Source: Roseococcus thiosulfatophilus (GTDB taxonomy: Bacteria > Pseudomonadota > Alphaproteobacteria > Acetobacterales > Acetobacteraceae). From it: a stretch of 64,000 nt of DNA. Location of the stretch: the NCBI RefSeq assembly GCF_017311575.1, contig NZ_JAFFQY010000003.1:62001-126000 (forward strand), in the 5' to 3' direction. The position numbers were made by a program, and so were the translations under genes. Within the stretch, counting starts at the first letter, position 1; each line of letters starts with the position of its first letter. The notes beneath the pieces are model-generated. The model saw only the letters and a list, made by a program, of their open reading frames with translations, ran no database searches and had not been told where the DNA came from. Of the stretch, positions 41,243 through 50,799 are shown one piece after another.

Positions 41243-42390
41243 TTCGGCGGACGCTGTGAGAATGTCTGCCCGAACACGCCTTCGGCGATGCGGTTCTTCA
41301 TCACCTCCAGGCTGCCGCCCGCGATCATCCAGCCGCGGGTGCGGCGCACGCAGTATTCGATGAGCAGATCCTTCGAATAGCCCGTGCCGCCCATCACCTG
41401 CATGGATTCATTGGAGGCAAGCCAGCCCGCCTGGTTGCAGGCGTATTTGGCGATGGCCACCTCCTGCGCGTCCGGCAGGCCGCGCCCGGCATTCACCGCC
41501 GCGCGGTACAGCAGCAGCCGCGCGGCATCGAGCGCCACCCGCATCTCCGCGAACTTCCACTGCAGGCCCTGGAACTCCATCAGCGGCCGGCCGAACTGCT
41601 TGCGCGTCATGGCGTGGTCGCGCGCCGCCGTGAAGCAGTATTCGCCCAGCGCCAGCGCCCGCGTCGTGTTGCCCACGCGCTCCACGTTGAAGCCGCCGAT
41701 CTGCTTCTTGAAGCCGCCGGGGCCGAGCAGCACCATCTCGGGCGGAATGTAGACGTTGTCGAAGTAGAGGGCGCACCACTCCTCGTCATTCATGTAGAGG
41801 CTGGGCTGGCCGAGGCTGAACCCCTCCATGCCGCGCTCCACCAGCACGGAGCCGATGCCGCCCACGCCCGGCCCGAAGCGGCAATAGACGACAAAGACGT
41901 TCGCCTCCGCGCTGTTGGTGGTGAAGACCTTCTGGCCGTTGAGGCGGAAGCCCTCGCCATCGGGCGTGCAATGGGTCTTGAGGTCGGTCAGCGCGGAACC
42001 CGCATCGGGCTCGGTCATGCCGACCGCCGCCACCGCCTCACCGGCCAGCAGCGGCTTGAAGAACCGCTCCTTCTGATAGGGCGAGGCGTATTCCGCGAAG
42101 GTGCGGAAGGCGCCGAAATTGCCGGCCTGCAGCACGTCGGCGCTGCGCGGGCAGACCTGCGCGATCTGCTCCATGGCCAGCACCGCGTCGAAGACGGTGC
42201 CGCCGGCCCCGCCATCGTCTTCGGGCAGCATGATGCCGAACAAGCCCTGTTCGGCCATCAGCTTCGCGACATCCCACGGAAAGCCCACCGTATGGGCGCG
42301 TTCCACCGCGCCCTTGGCGAGGTGGCGCTCGGCGAAGCCGCGCACCACCTCCTGGAAGGCCTTCTGCTCCTCGTTGAGCTCGAAGTTCAC
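41239..42390 (-). CDS. Acyl-CoA dehydrogenase family protein
   Basis: A 383-residue FAD enzyme with the helical N-domain, the beta-domain (A-V-G-M-T-E-P-D-A-G-S-A-L-T-D-L and T-N-S-A-E-A-N) and the C-terminal helical domain with Q-V-M-G-G-T-G-Y. At the end of helix 10, where the common Y-E-G-T-x-E-I motif holds the catalytic glutamate, the sequence is I-A-G-G-S-L-E-V. The glutamate position is therefore glycine (Gly358). In some subfamilies the base lies elsewhere, so activity is not excluded. The frame is open to 42552, but a GTG at 42390 gives the family N-terminus V-N-F-E-L-N-E-E-Q and follows the SDR stop by one base. Confidence 0.9.
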   Translation of the reverse strand: MNFELNEEQKAFQEVVRGFAERHLAKGAVERAHTVGFPWDVAKLMAEQGLFGIMLPEDDGGAGGTVFDAVLAMEQIAQVCPRSADVLQAGNFGAFRTFAEYASPYQKERFFKPLLAGEAVAAVGMTEPDAGSALTDLKTHCTPDGEGFRLNGQKVFTTNSAEANVFVVYCRFGPGVGGIGSVLVERGMEGFSLGQPSLYMNDEEWCALYFDNVYIPPEMVLLGPGGFKKQIGGFNVERVGNTTRALALGEYCFTAARDHAMTRKQFGRPLMEFQGLQWKFAEMRVALDAARLLLYRAAVNAGRGLPDAQEVAIAKYACNQAGWLASNESMQVMGGTGYSKDLLIEYCVRRTRGWMIAGGSLEVMKNRIAEGVFGQTFSQRPPK

Positions 42391-42391
42391 G

Positions 42392-43300
42392 TCACACGGG
42401 GTCCCAGCTGAACACGTCGCCCGAGCGCTCCATGGGCACGAAGTTCGCACGGAAGGCCGGCAGGGCGACTTCCGCGATCTTCTCGGGCGTCCAGCCGCTT
42501 TCGCTGTGGACCGAGCGGATGGGGCGGTTCTGGCTGAACAGGAACAGTTCATGCATGCGCGGGGCGAAGATCTGGCCCGTCACTTCCTTGGCCGCGTCCG
42601 AGGCCAGGAACACCGCCAGCGGCGCGTTCTTCTCCGGGCCCATCCGCATGATGCGCTCCACGCGCGCCTTCTGCTCCGGCGTCTCCGCGGGAATGGAGCT
42701 GGTCATGCGCGACCAGGCGAAGGGGGCGAGGCAGTTGGAGCGGACGTTGTAGCGCTTCATGTCCAGCGCGATGGACTTCGACAGCGCCACGATGCCGAGC
42801 TTGGCGGCGGAGTAGTTCGCCTGCCCGAAATTGCCGATCAGCCCCGAGGTCGAGGTGATGTGGACGAAGCTGCCGCTTTCCTGCTTGCGGAAATGCTCGG
42901 CCGCGGCGCGGCTCATGAAGAAGCTGCCGTTGAGGTGGACGTTGATGACGGACAGCCACTCCTCCGGCGTCATCCGGTGGAAGATCTGGTCGCGCAGGAT
43001 GCCGGCATTGTTCACCACGATGTCAACGCGGCCAAAGGCGTCAATGGCGGTCTGGACGATCTTCTTCGCATTCTCCCATTCGGAGACGCTGTCGGTGTTG
43101 ATGACGGCCTGGCCGCCCTTCTGTTCGATGATGGCCTTGGTCTGCTCGGCCGGGCTGGTCGAGAAGCCCTCGCCGCCCAAAGAGGCGCCGATGTCGTTGA
43201 TGACGACCTTGGCGCCGGCTTCCGCCATCGCGATCGCGATCTCGCGCCCGATGCCGCCGCCCGAGCCCGTGACGATGGCGACCTTGTCCTTGAGCATCAT
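42392..43300 (-). CDS. SDR, (3R)-hydroxyacyl-CoA dehydrogenase-like
   Basis: A protein of about 302 residues with a classical SDR core: T-G-S-G-G-G-I-G, N-N-A-G-I-L-R-D, T-S-T-S-G and the catalytic Y-S-A-A-K. The pattern I-N-D-I-G-A-S-L-G-G-E-G after strand 2 is typical of the SDR domains of peroxisomal multifunctional enzyme type 2 (HSD17B4-like). The C-terminus (about 250-302) is longer than in standard SDRs. The ATG at 43300 is followed by a second ATG codon and has an AGGAGG site; the open frame goes on to 43354. It is the first gene of the 37709-43300 operon. Confidence 0.9.
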   Translation of the reverse strand: MMLKDKVAIVTGSGGGIGREIAIAMAEAGAKVVINDIGASLGGEGFSTSPAEQTKAIIEQKGGQAVINTDSVSEWENAKKIVQTAIDAFGRVDIVVNNAGILRDQIFHRMTPEEWLSVINVHLNGSFFMSRAAAEHFRKQESGSFVHITSTSGLIGNFGQANYSAAKLGIVALSKSIALDMKRYNVRSNCLAPFAWSRMTSSIPAETPEQKARVERIMRMGPEKNAPLAVFLASDAAKEVTGQIFAPRMHELFLFSQNRPIRSVHSESGWTPEKIAEVALPAFRANFVPMERSGDVFSWDPV

Positions 43301-43444
43301 ATGGCCATTCCTCCTGCCTGTGTTCGGGCCGGAGGCTAGAACGCCATGCGCCACGCGGGAAGGTGGGGGCCGCGCCTTGCGCTATGCGACGGGTGTCGGG
43401 AAGGTTACAGGTCCGGCGCGAACACAACCTGCCGGGGGCGCGCG

Positions 43445-44266
43445 ATGTATGATGTGTGGTGGCTGGTGGCCCTGGCGGCCGCCATGGTGGCGACGGGGGT
43501 CGTCTCCGGCACGCTGGCGGGGCTGCTGGGCGTGGGCGGCGGCATCGTCATCGTGCCGCTGCTGTTCAACGTCTTTCCCTTCTTCGACATCCCCGATTCC
43601 ATCCAGATGAAGCTCGCGGTGGGCACCTCGCTCGCCACCATCATCCCCACCTCCATCGTCTCGGCGCGCAAGCACCGCGCCACGGGCGCGATGGACGAGA
43701 CGCTGCTGCGCTCCATCTGGCTGCCGATGATGCTGGGTGTCGCCATCGGCACGGCCCTTGCCGTGCATGTGCGTGGCGAGGGGCTGACGGCCGTCTTCGC
43801 CGTGGTCGCGCTGCTGGTGGCGCTGAATATGGGCTTCACGGGCGTGGATTTCCGCGTGGCGGAGAAGGTGCCGGAAGGCCCGCCCCGCGCCGCGCTCGGC
43901 ATGGGCATCGGCAGCGTGAGCGCGATGATGGGCATCGGCGGCGGCACGCTGGGCGTGCCCATCCTGTCCATGTTCGGCCACCCCATCCGCGCGGCGGTGG
44001 CCACCTCCAGTGTCTTCGGGCTGATCATCTCGGTGCCGGCCACCATCGGCTTCATCTGGGGTGGCTGGAATGACCCGAACCTGCCGCCATTCTCGCTCGG
44101 CTATGTCAGCCTGATCGGCTTCGCGCTGATCGTGCCGAGTTCCATCATCGCGACACCCTGGGGCGTGAAGCTGGCCCATACCATCAAGCCGATCTGGCTG
44201 AAGCGGGCCTTCGCGGTCTTCCTGGCCGTGACCAGCATCCGGATGTTCTACAGCCTCTTCACCTGA
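43445..44266 (+). CDS. TSUP/TauE-SafE family permease
   Basis: A 273-residue membrane protein with eight hydrophobic helices. Two internal repeats each carry the family motif: G-L-L-G-V-G-G-G-I-V-I-V-P-L near the N-terminus and M-M-G-I-G-G-G-T-L-G-V-P-I in the second half. TSUP proteins export sulfite, sulfoacetate and other anions or take up small organosulfur compounds. The ATG at 43445 is selected because it starts just before helix 1. It is divergent from the SDR gene (gap 43301-43444, no clear promoter elements) and convergent with the SUF operon. Confidence 0.9.
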   Translation: MYDVWWLVALAAAMVATGVVSGTLAGLLGVGGGIVIVPLLFNVFPFFDIPDSIQMKLAVGTSLATIIPTSIVSARKHRATGAMDETLLRSIWLPMMLGVAIGTALAVHVRGEGLTAVFAVVALLVALNMGFTGVDFRVAEKVPEGPPRAALGMGIGSVSAMMGIGGGTLGVPILSMFGHPIRAAVATSSVFGLIISVPATIGFIWGGWNDPNLPPFSLGYVSLIGFALIVPSSIIATPWGVKLAHTIKPIWLKRAFAVFLAVTSIRMFYSLFT

Positions 44267-44277
44267 GGCCGCGCGCC

Positions 44278-44646
44278 TCAGACGTGGAAGCTTTCGCCGC
44301 AGCCGCAGCGGCCCTTCTCGTTGGGGTTCACGAAGACGAAGCCGGCGCTCATCGGCTTCACCTCGTAGTCCATGGTGGTGCCGAGGAGGTAGAGCGTCGC
44401 CTTGCGGTCCACCAGGATGGTGACGCCCTTGTCCGTCACCCGCTCATCGCCCGGGCCCTGGCTGTCCACGAAGCTCAAATCATAGGCCATGCCGGAGCAG
44501 CCCTTGGTCTTCACGCCGATGCGCAGCAGCTTGCCGGCCTCGGCCTTCTCATAGAGGCGGGTCAGGCGTTCGGCAGCCGCTTCGGAGAGGGACATCAGGG
44601 GCGGCAATTCCCGCTTCACGCGCGGGGCTTCGGTGGTGGTGCTCAT
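44278..44646 (-). CDS. sufA: A-type iron-sulfur carrier SufA
   Basis: A 122-residue HesB/IscA/SufA family protein. The three cysteines that hold the cluster are in T-K-G-C-S-G-M-A-Y and G-R-C-G-C-G-E-S-F. It has a polar N-terminal extension of about 15 residues. It is the last gene of the SUF operon, 16 bp after sufT, and should take clusters from the SufBCD scaffold to target proteins. It could also be named ErpA-like by sequence alone; position favours SufA. Confidence 0.9.
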   Translation of the reverse strand: MSTTTEAPRVKRELPPLMSLSEAAAERLTRLYEKAEAGKLLRIGVKTKGCSGMAYDLSFVDSQGPGDERVTDKGVTILVDRKATLYLLGTTMDYEVKPMSAGFVFVNPNEKGRCGCGESFHV

Positions 44647-44662
44647 GACGGCACTCCCTTCA

Positions 44663-45022
44663 TCAGAACATGTTCAGCGCGAGGCGCGCATCCTCGCTCA
44701 TCCGCGACTGGTCCCAGGGCGGGTCCCACACGATCTCGACCTGGCAATCGGTGACGCCGGGCATCTGGCGGATGGCTTCCTCGGCCATGGAGGGCAGTTC
44801 CTGCGCGGAGGGGCAGGAGGGGGTGGTCAAGGTCATCTCGACCTTCACGCGCCCGCCCTCCTCCAACTCGATCGCGTAGACGAGGCCGAGTTCGTAGATG
44901 TCCACGGGAATCTCGGGGTCGAAGACGGTCTTCAGCGCCTCGATGACGCCCTCTTCCGTCACGGCCGGCAGGGTCTCGCCCTCGGGGGTCCAGCTTCCAT
45001 GGCTGGCGGCCTGGTCATTCAC
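44663..45022 (-). CDS. sufT: SufT / MIP18-family (DUF59) Fe-S assembly factor
   Basis: A protein of about 119 residues with a DUF59 domain: V-F-D-P-E-I-P-V-D-I-Y-E-L-G-L, then T-L-T-T-P-S-C-P-S-A with the reactive cysteine, and a C-terminal V-W-D-P-P-W. It supports iron-sulfur cluster maturation of target proteins. The frame is open to 45043. A GTG at 45022 overlaps the sufU stop and gives the usual length. Confidence 0.9.
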   Translation of the reverse strand: MNDQAASHGSWTPEGETLPAVTEEGVIEALKTVFDPEIPVDIYELGLVYAIELEEGGRVKVEMTLTTPSCPSAQELPSMAEEAIRQMPGVTDCQVEIVWDPPWDQSRMSEDARLALNMF

Positions 45023-45482
45023 TGCTCGCCTCCTTCGATCCATCCAGCGCGGCGTCGAGCGCGTGCCACGCGAGCGTGGCGCACTTCACCCGGCTGGGAA
45101 ATTCATGCACGCCCGAGAGGGCGGAAAGCCGCTCCAGGGCCGGCGTGCTGTCATCCCGCGCGCCGGTCTTGGCCATTTCACGCAGCCGGGCACCCATGGC
45201 GCGGGCCGCATCGGGCGTCAGGCCCGGCACCAGTTCCGTGAGCAGCGAGGCGCTGGCCTGGCTGATGGCGCAGCCGCGGCCGATGAAGCTGGCCTTGCTG
45301 ATATGGCCATCCGCCAGCGCCAGGAAAAGCTCCACCCGGTCGCCGCACATCGGGTTGTCGCCGCGGGCGGAGGCGTCGAAGACCTCCATGCGGAAATGGT
45401 TCCGCGGCTTGCGGCCGTGGTCGAGGATGACCTCCTGGTAGAGGTCCCGCAATTCCTCGAACCCGGCCGCCTGCCCCGTCAT
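45015..45482 (-). CDS. sufU: SufU-type scaffold / sulfur relay protein
   Basis: A 155-residue IscU-fold protein. The zinc or cluster ligands are in N-P-M-C-G-D, G-C-A-I-S-Q-A-S and V-K-C-A-T-L-A-W. The IscU L-P-P-V-K chaperone-binding motif is missing and a longer segment separates the second and third cysteines, as in SufU. In Gram-positive bacteria SufU accepts sulfur from SufS; it takes the place of SufE, which is not encoded in this operon. The ATG at 45482 overlaps the sufS stop by 4 nt. Confidence 0.92.
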   Translation of the reverse strand: MTGQAAGFEELRDLYQEVILDHGRKPRNHFRMEVFDASARGDNPMCGDRVELFLALADGHISKASFIGRGCAISQASASLLTELVPGLTPDAARAMGARLREMAKTGARDDSTPALERLSALSGVHEFPSRVKCATLAWHALDAALDGSKEASSE

Positions 45483-46723
45483 GCGAAGAACTTCCGCGCG
45501 GCGACCAGCGCCTCGGCCAGCGCGTCAATTTCTTCAGCCGTGGTGTAGAGGCCGAACGAGGCGCGGGAGGTCCCGCCTTCCAGCCCGAAGCGCGCATGCA
45601 GCGGCTCGGCGCAGTGGCGCCCCGCCCGCACGCAGATGCCGCGCCGGTCGAGGAAGGTGGACAGGTCATGCGGGTGCGCCACGTCCAGCGAGAAGGCGAA
45701 GACGCCGCCCCGGTCCTGCGCCGAGCCCAGCAGGGTCAGGCCGGGCACCTGGGCGAGGGTGGCGGAGGCGTGCTCGACCAGCGCGCGCTCATGCGCCTCG
45801 ATGGCCTCCATGCCGATGGTGTTCACATACTCGATGGCCGCCAGAAGCCCCGCGGCCTCGATGATCGCAGGCGTGCCGGGTTCGAAGCGGGCGGGCGGCG
45901 CGGCCCAGGTGGAGTGTTCGAGGGTGACGGTCTCGATCATATCGCCGCCGCCCTGGAAGGGAGGCATGGCGTCCAGCAATTCGCGCTTGCCATAGAGCAC
46001 GCCGATGCCCGTGGGCCCGTACAGCTTGTGCCCTGTGAAGGCATAGAAGTCGGCGTCAATCGCACGCACGTCCACCGCACGGTGCACCGCGGCCTGGCTG
46101 CCGTCGAACATGACGCGCGCCCCGGCTTCATGCGCCATGCGCGCGATGCGGGCGGCGGGCGTCACCGTGCCCAGCACATTCGACATGTGCGTGACGGAAA
46201 CGAGCCCGACATCGCCCTGCGCGAGGTGCCGGGCGTAGTCGTCCAGGTCCAGTTCCCCCGCATCGGTCACGCGGATGAAGCGCAGCCCAATGCCCAGGCC
46301 CGCATCGCGCAGCATCTGCCACGGCACCAGGTTGGCGTGGTGCTCCATCTCCGACACCAGCACCACCTGGCCGCGCTTCAGCAGCGCGCGGCCGAAGCTG
46401 TGTGCCACGAGGTTGAAGGCCTCGGTGGAGTTGCGGGTGAAGACGATTTCCTCGGGCGTCGCGGCGCCGAGGAAGCGCTGTGCCGCCTCGCGCGCCGCCT
46501 CGAAATTGGCGGTGGCGACCTCGCTCAGGTGGTAGGCGCCGCGGTGGACATTGGCATAGGCCGTCTCCATGCAGCGCGTCATCGCCTCGATCACGGCGCG
46601 CGGCTTCTGGGCCGAGGCGCCGCTGTCGAGGAACACCAGCTTCTTGCCGCGCACCTGCGTGGACAGGATCGGGAAATCCTCGCGGATGCGCGCCACGTCC
46701 AGCCGGGCGGGAAGGGCGTCCAT
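45479..46723 (-). CDS. sufS: Cysteine desulfurase SufS
   Basis: A 414-residue PLP enzyme that takes sulfur from cysteine for cluster assembly. The PLP lysine is in F-T-G-H-K-L-Y-G-P-T-G-I-G, and the catalytic cysteine is in the short loop V-R-A-G-R-H-C-A-E-P, typical of group II desulfurases. N-S-T-E-A-F-N and E-H-H-A-N-L-V-P-W are also present. The ATG at 46723 shares one base with the sufD stop; the open frame beyond it is shadow coding within sufD. Confidence 0.94.
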   Translation of the reverse strand: MDALPARLDVARIREDFPILSTQVRGKKLVFLDSGASAQKPRAVIEAMTRCMETAYANVHRGAYHLSEVATANFEAAREAAQRFLGAATPEEIVFTRNSTEAFNLVAHSFGRALLKRGQVVLVSEMEHHANLVPWQMLRDAGLGIGLRFIRVTDAGELDLDDYARHLAQGDVGLVSVTHMSNVLGTVTPAARIARMAHEAGARVMFDGSQAAVHRAVDVRAIDADFYAFTGHKLYGPTGIGVLYGKRELLDAMPPFQGGGDMIETVTLEHSTWAAPPARFEPGTPAIIEAAGLLAAIEYVNTIGMEAIEAHERALVEHASATLAQVPGLTLLGSAQDRGGVFAFSLDVAHPHDLSTFLDRRGICVRAGRHCAEPLHARFGLEGGTSRASFGLYTTAEEIDALAEALVAARKFFA

Positions 46724-47997
46724 CACACCGCTTCTTTCTGCCACCAGCCTGAGATGGCCTCGGAGAGCGCCTCCTGCGCCAGCGGGTTGGTCACGCCCTC
46801 GATGGCCTCGGTGAGGAAGGCCTCCACCAGCATGGCGCGGGCGATGCTGGCCGGGATGCCGCGGGCGCGCAGGTAGAAGAGCTGCGCCTCGTCCAGTGCG
46901 CCCACGGTCGCGCCATGGCTGCACTTCACGTCGTCCGCATAGATCTCGAGCTGCGGCTTCGCGTTGATCTCGGCATCGTCCGAAAGCAGCAGCGCCTGGT
47001 TCATCTGATAGCCATCGGTGCGTTGCGCCGCCTGGCGCACCAGGATCTTGCCCTGGAACACGCCGCGCGAACGCCCGGCCAGCACCGTCTTGTAGGTCTG
47101 CCGGCTGGGGCAGTCGGGGGCGGCGTGGTCGAGGAAGGTGGTGGTGTCCGCGTGCTGGCCTTCGGCCACCAGCTGCGCGCCGTTCATGTGGCAGGCGGCC
47201 TTGGGGCCTTGCAGCGCCACATGGATCTCGTTGCGCACCAGGCGCCCGCCGGCGTTCAGGGTGAAGTTGTCATAGGTGCCGCCCGCCTGCACCGTGGCCA
47301 GCACGGTGGAAAGTTGGAAGCCCGCGCGACCCTCGCGCTGGATACGGATGTGGCTGAGCGTGGCACCCTCCGCCACCGCGATCTCATAGACCGGGTTGTG
47401 CAGGTAGGTGGCCTCCGCCTCGCCCAGGCTCGTGTCGATCAGCGTGAGCTTGGCGCCCTCGCCGAGCCGGATCAGGTGGCGCGGATGGAAGGCGATGGCA
47501 CGGCCGGCATGGGTGGCAAAGGAGAGCAGTTCCATCTCCCCCGCATCCACGCCCGCCGGCACGTCCAGCACCAACCCATCCTCGAACAGCATGGTGTTCA
47601 GCGCCACGATCGGCAGATTCTGCGCAAGAGCGCCCAGCCGGCCTTCCGTGGCCTCCAACGCCTCCGACAGCGGCGCCGCCCCCGGGGGCAGGAGCGACAG
47701 CGCGGGCGCGAAGCGGCCATCCACGAACACCGCGCGGTGCGCGGCGCGCGTGGGCGGCAGGGCAGGGGCCTCGTCGGCCAGCGTCAGCGCCTCGGTGAAG
47801 CCGAGCTGCGCCAGCACCCCGAGATCCGTGTAGTGCCAGGCCTCAATCCGCCGTCCGGGCAGGCCCTGGGCGCGGAAACTCTCGGCCGCCTCGGCGCGCA
47901 GCTTTGCCACCCAGGGCGTGCGGCCGCCAGGCAGGCGTTCGCGCAGCCCCTCGAAGCGGCCCAGGAAGGAAGCGGCACCGGTCACCATGGTGTTCAT
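46723..47997 (-). CDS. sufD: SufD, Fe-S cluster assembly scaffold subunit
   Basis: A 424-residue beta-helix protein that forms the SufBC2D scaffold complex. The C-terminal SufBD domain has K-T-V-L-A-G-R-S-R-G-V-F-Q-G-K, A-E-I-N-A-K-P-Q-L-E-I and D-V-K-C-S-H-G-A-T-V-G. The N-terminal 150 residues are the variable helical part. It starts in overlap with sufC and ends in overlap with sufS. Confidence 0.94.
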   Translation of the reverse strand: MNTMVTGAASFLGRFEGLRERLPGGRTPWVAKLRAEAAESFRAQGLPGRRIEAWHYTDLGVLAQLGFTEALTLADEAPALPPTRAAHRAVFVDGRFAPALSLLPPGAAPLSEALEATEGRLGALAQNLPIVALNTMLFEDGLVLDVPAGVDAGEMELLSFATHAGRAIAFHPRHLIRLGEGAKLTLIDTSLGEAEATYLHNPVYEIAVAEGATLSHIRIQREGRAGFQLSTVLATVQAGGTYDNFTLNAGGRLVRNEIHVALQGPKAACHMNGAQLVAEGQHADTTTFLDHAAPDCPSRQTYKTVLAGRSRGVFQGKILVRQAAQRTDGYQMNQALLLSDDAEINAKPQLEIYADDVKCSHGATVGALDEAQLFYLRARGIPASIARAMLVEAFLTEAIEGVTNPLAQEALSEAISGWWQKEAV

Positions 47998-48734
47998 GCC
48001 GCCACCTTCGCGTAGCCCTCCGCCTCCAGCTCCAGGGCGAGTTCGGGGCCACCCGTCTTCACAATGCGCCCGCCCATCAGGACATGCACGCGGTCGGGCG
48101 TGATGTGGTCCAGCAGGCGTTGGTAATGGGTGATGACGAGCGCCGAGAACTCCGGGCCACGCATGGCGTTCACGCCATCCGCCACGACCTTGAGCGCGTC
48201 AATATCGAGGCCGCTGTCCGTCTCGTCGAGGATGGCGAGCTTGGGCTCCAGCATCGCCATCTGCAGCACCTCGTTGCGCTTCTTCTCGCCGCCGGAGAAG
48301 CCGACGTTCACGTTGCGCTTCAGCATGTCCTCGCTCATCTGCAGCGCCTTGATCTTGGCGCGCGAGAGCTTGAGGAACTGCATGGCGTCCACCTCCACCT
48401 CTCCGCGCGCGCGGCGGATGGCGTTCAGCGCGGTGCGGAGGAAATTGGCATTGCCCACGCCGGGCAGTTCCACCGGATACTGGAAGGCCAGGAAGACGCC
48501 GGCGGCCGCGCGTTCCTCAGGTTCCATCGCCAGCAGATCAATGCCGTTGAAGGTGGCGGTGCCGCCCGTGATCTCATAGCCCTCGCGCCCCGAGAGCACG
48601 TAGGAGAGGGTGGACTTGCCCGAGCCGTTCGGGCCCATGATGGCGTGCACCTCGCCCGCCGGCACCTCCAGCGTGATGCCCTTCAGGATCTCCTTGCCGT
48701 CGATTTCGGCGGTCAGGTTCTCGATCTTCAACAT
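47994..48734 (-). CDS. sufC: SufC, Fe-S assembly ATPase
   Basis: A 246-residue ABC-type ATPase of the SUF scaffold. Walker A is G-P-N-G-S-G-K-S-T, the signature is F-S-G-G-E-K-K-R-N-E, Walker B is L-A-I-L-D-E-T-D-S-G-L-D and the switch histidine is in V-I-T-H-Y. These are the SufC-specific variants. The gene starts 2 bp after the sufB stop and overlaps the sufD start. Confidence 0.96.
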   Translation of the reverse strand: MLKIENLTAEIDGKEILKGITLEVPAGEVHAIMGPNGSGKSTLSYVLSGREGYEITGGTATFNGIDLLAMEPEERAAAGVFLAFQYPVELPGVGNANFLRTALNAIRRARGEVEVDAMQFLKLSRAKIKALQMSEDMLKRNVNVGFSGGEKKRNEVLQMAMLEPKLAILDETDSGLDIDALKVVADGVNAMRGPEFSALVITHYQRLLDHITPDRVHVLMGGRIVKTGGPELALELEAEGYAKVAA

Positions 48735-48736
48735 GG

Positions 48737-50191
<1,455 letters not shown>

Positions 50192-50200
50192 TGCGTGCTC

Positions 50201-50647
50201 CTACTCGGCAGCCAGGCGGAAATCGGCCTCGGCGGGGGCCAATGCGTGCCCCGCCAGTTCAGCCACGGAAATCTTCTCGAGCGCATCGCGGATCGCGGTG
50301 TTCACCGGATCCCAACGACCGCGCACGGGGCAAAGATGCTCGCTCTCGCACAGCCCCGAACCGCCATCCACGCAGGCGGTCAGCGCGATGGGGCCGTCGA
50401 AGGCTACGATCACCTCGGTCAAGGGAATGTCAGGCAGGGGCTTGGCCAGGCGGTAGCCGCCGCGCGCGCCGCGCAGCCCTTCCACTACCCCGGCCTGGGC
50501 CAGGGTCTTCAGCACCTTGGCCACGGTGGGCTCGGGCAGGCCGGTGCGCGTGGCAAGGCCCGGGGCGCTTTGCAGGGCGGTCGCCTCCTCGCCCATGCGG
50601 GCCAGGACCACGACCGCGTAATCCGTCAGTCTGGAGAGCCTGAGCAC
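50201..50647 (-). CDS. Rrf2-family regulator of the SUF operon
   Basis: A regulator of about 148 residues with an N-terminal winged helix (L-T-D-Y-A-V-V-V-L-A-R-M, G-L-P-E-P-T-V-A-K-V-L-K-T-L, G-A-R-G-G-Y-R-L-A). Three cysteines follow, spaced C-x7-C-x5-C (A-C-V-D ... L-C-E-S ... L-C-P-V), suited to hold an Fe-S cluster as in IscR. It probably senses cluster status and controls its own operon. The open frame starts at 50683, but a GTG at 50647 has an AGAAGGA site at 6-nt spacing and begins the family-typical L-R-L-S-R-L-T-D-Y. The longer start would lie inside the likely promoter. Confidence 0.92.
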   Translation of the reverse strand: MLRLSRLTDYAVVVLARMGEEATALQSAPGLATRTGLPEPTVAKVLKTLAQAGVVEGLRGARGGYRLAKPLPDIPLTEVIVAFDGPIALTACVDGGSGLCESEHLCPVRGRWDPVNTAIRDALEKISVAELAGHALAPAEADFRLAAE

Positions 50648-50670
50648 GGCGGTATCCTTCTGCTCCGGCT

Positions 50671-50699
50671 TAAATAGGACCAATCAAGTCCGATTTCCA
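50671..50699 (-). promoter_or_regulatory. Candidate SUF operon promoter with overlapping dyad operator
   Basis: Read on the minus strand, a -35-like TGGAAA (50694-50699) and a -10-like TATTTA (50671-50676) are separated by exactly 17 bp. The spacer holds an inverted repeat GGAC-N7-GTCC (50677-50691). This region is AT-rich for the genome and lies 24-52 bp upstream of the regulator start at 50647. Placement of a dyad between the two promoter boxes fits autorepression by the Rrf2 protein encoded first in the operon. Confidence 0.5.
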
Positions 50700-50799
50700 G
50701 TGGGTGCGGCGCGCAACCCTGCATGTTTTCGCCGCATGGTCGCGTCTGGACCTCTCCTTAGGCCCGCCGCATCCTCGCTGGCAACAGCAGGAGAAGCCC

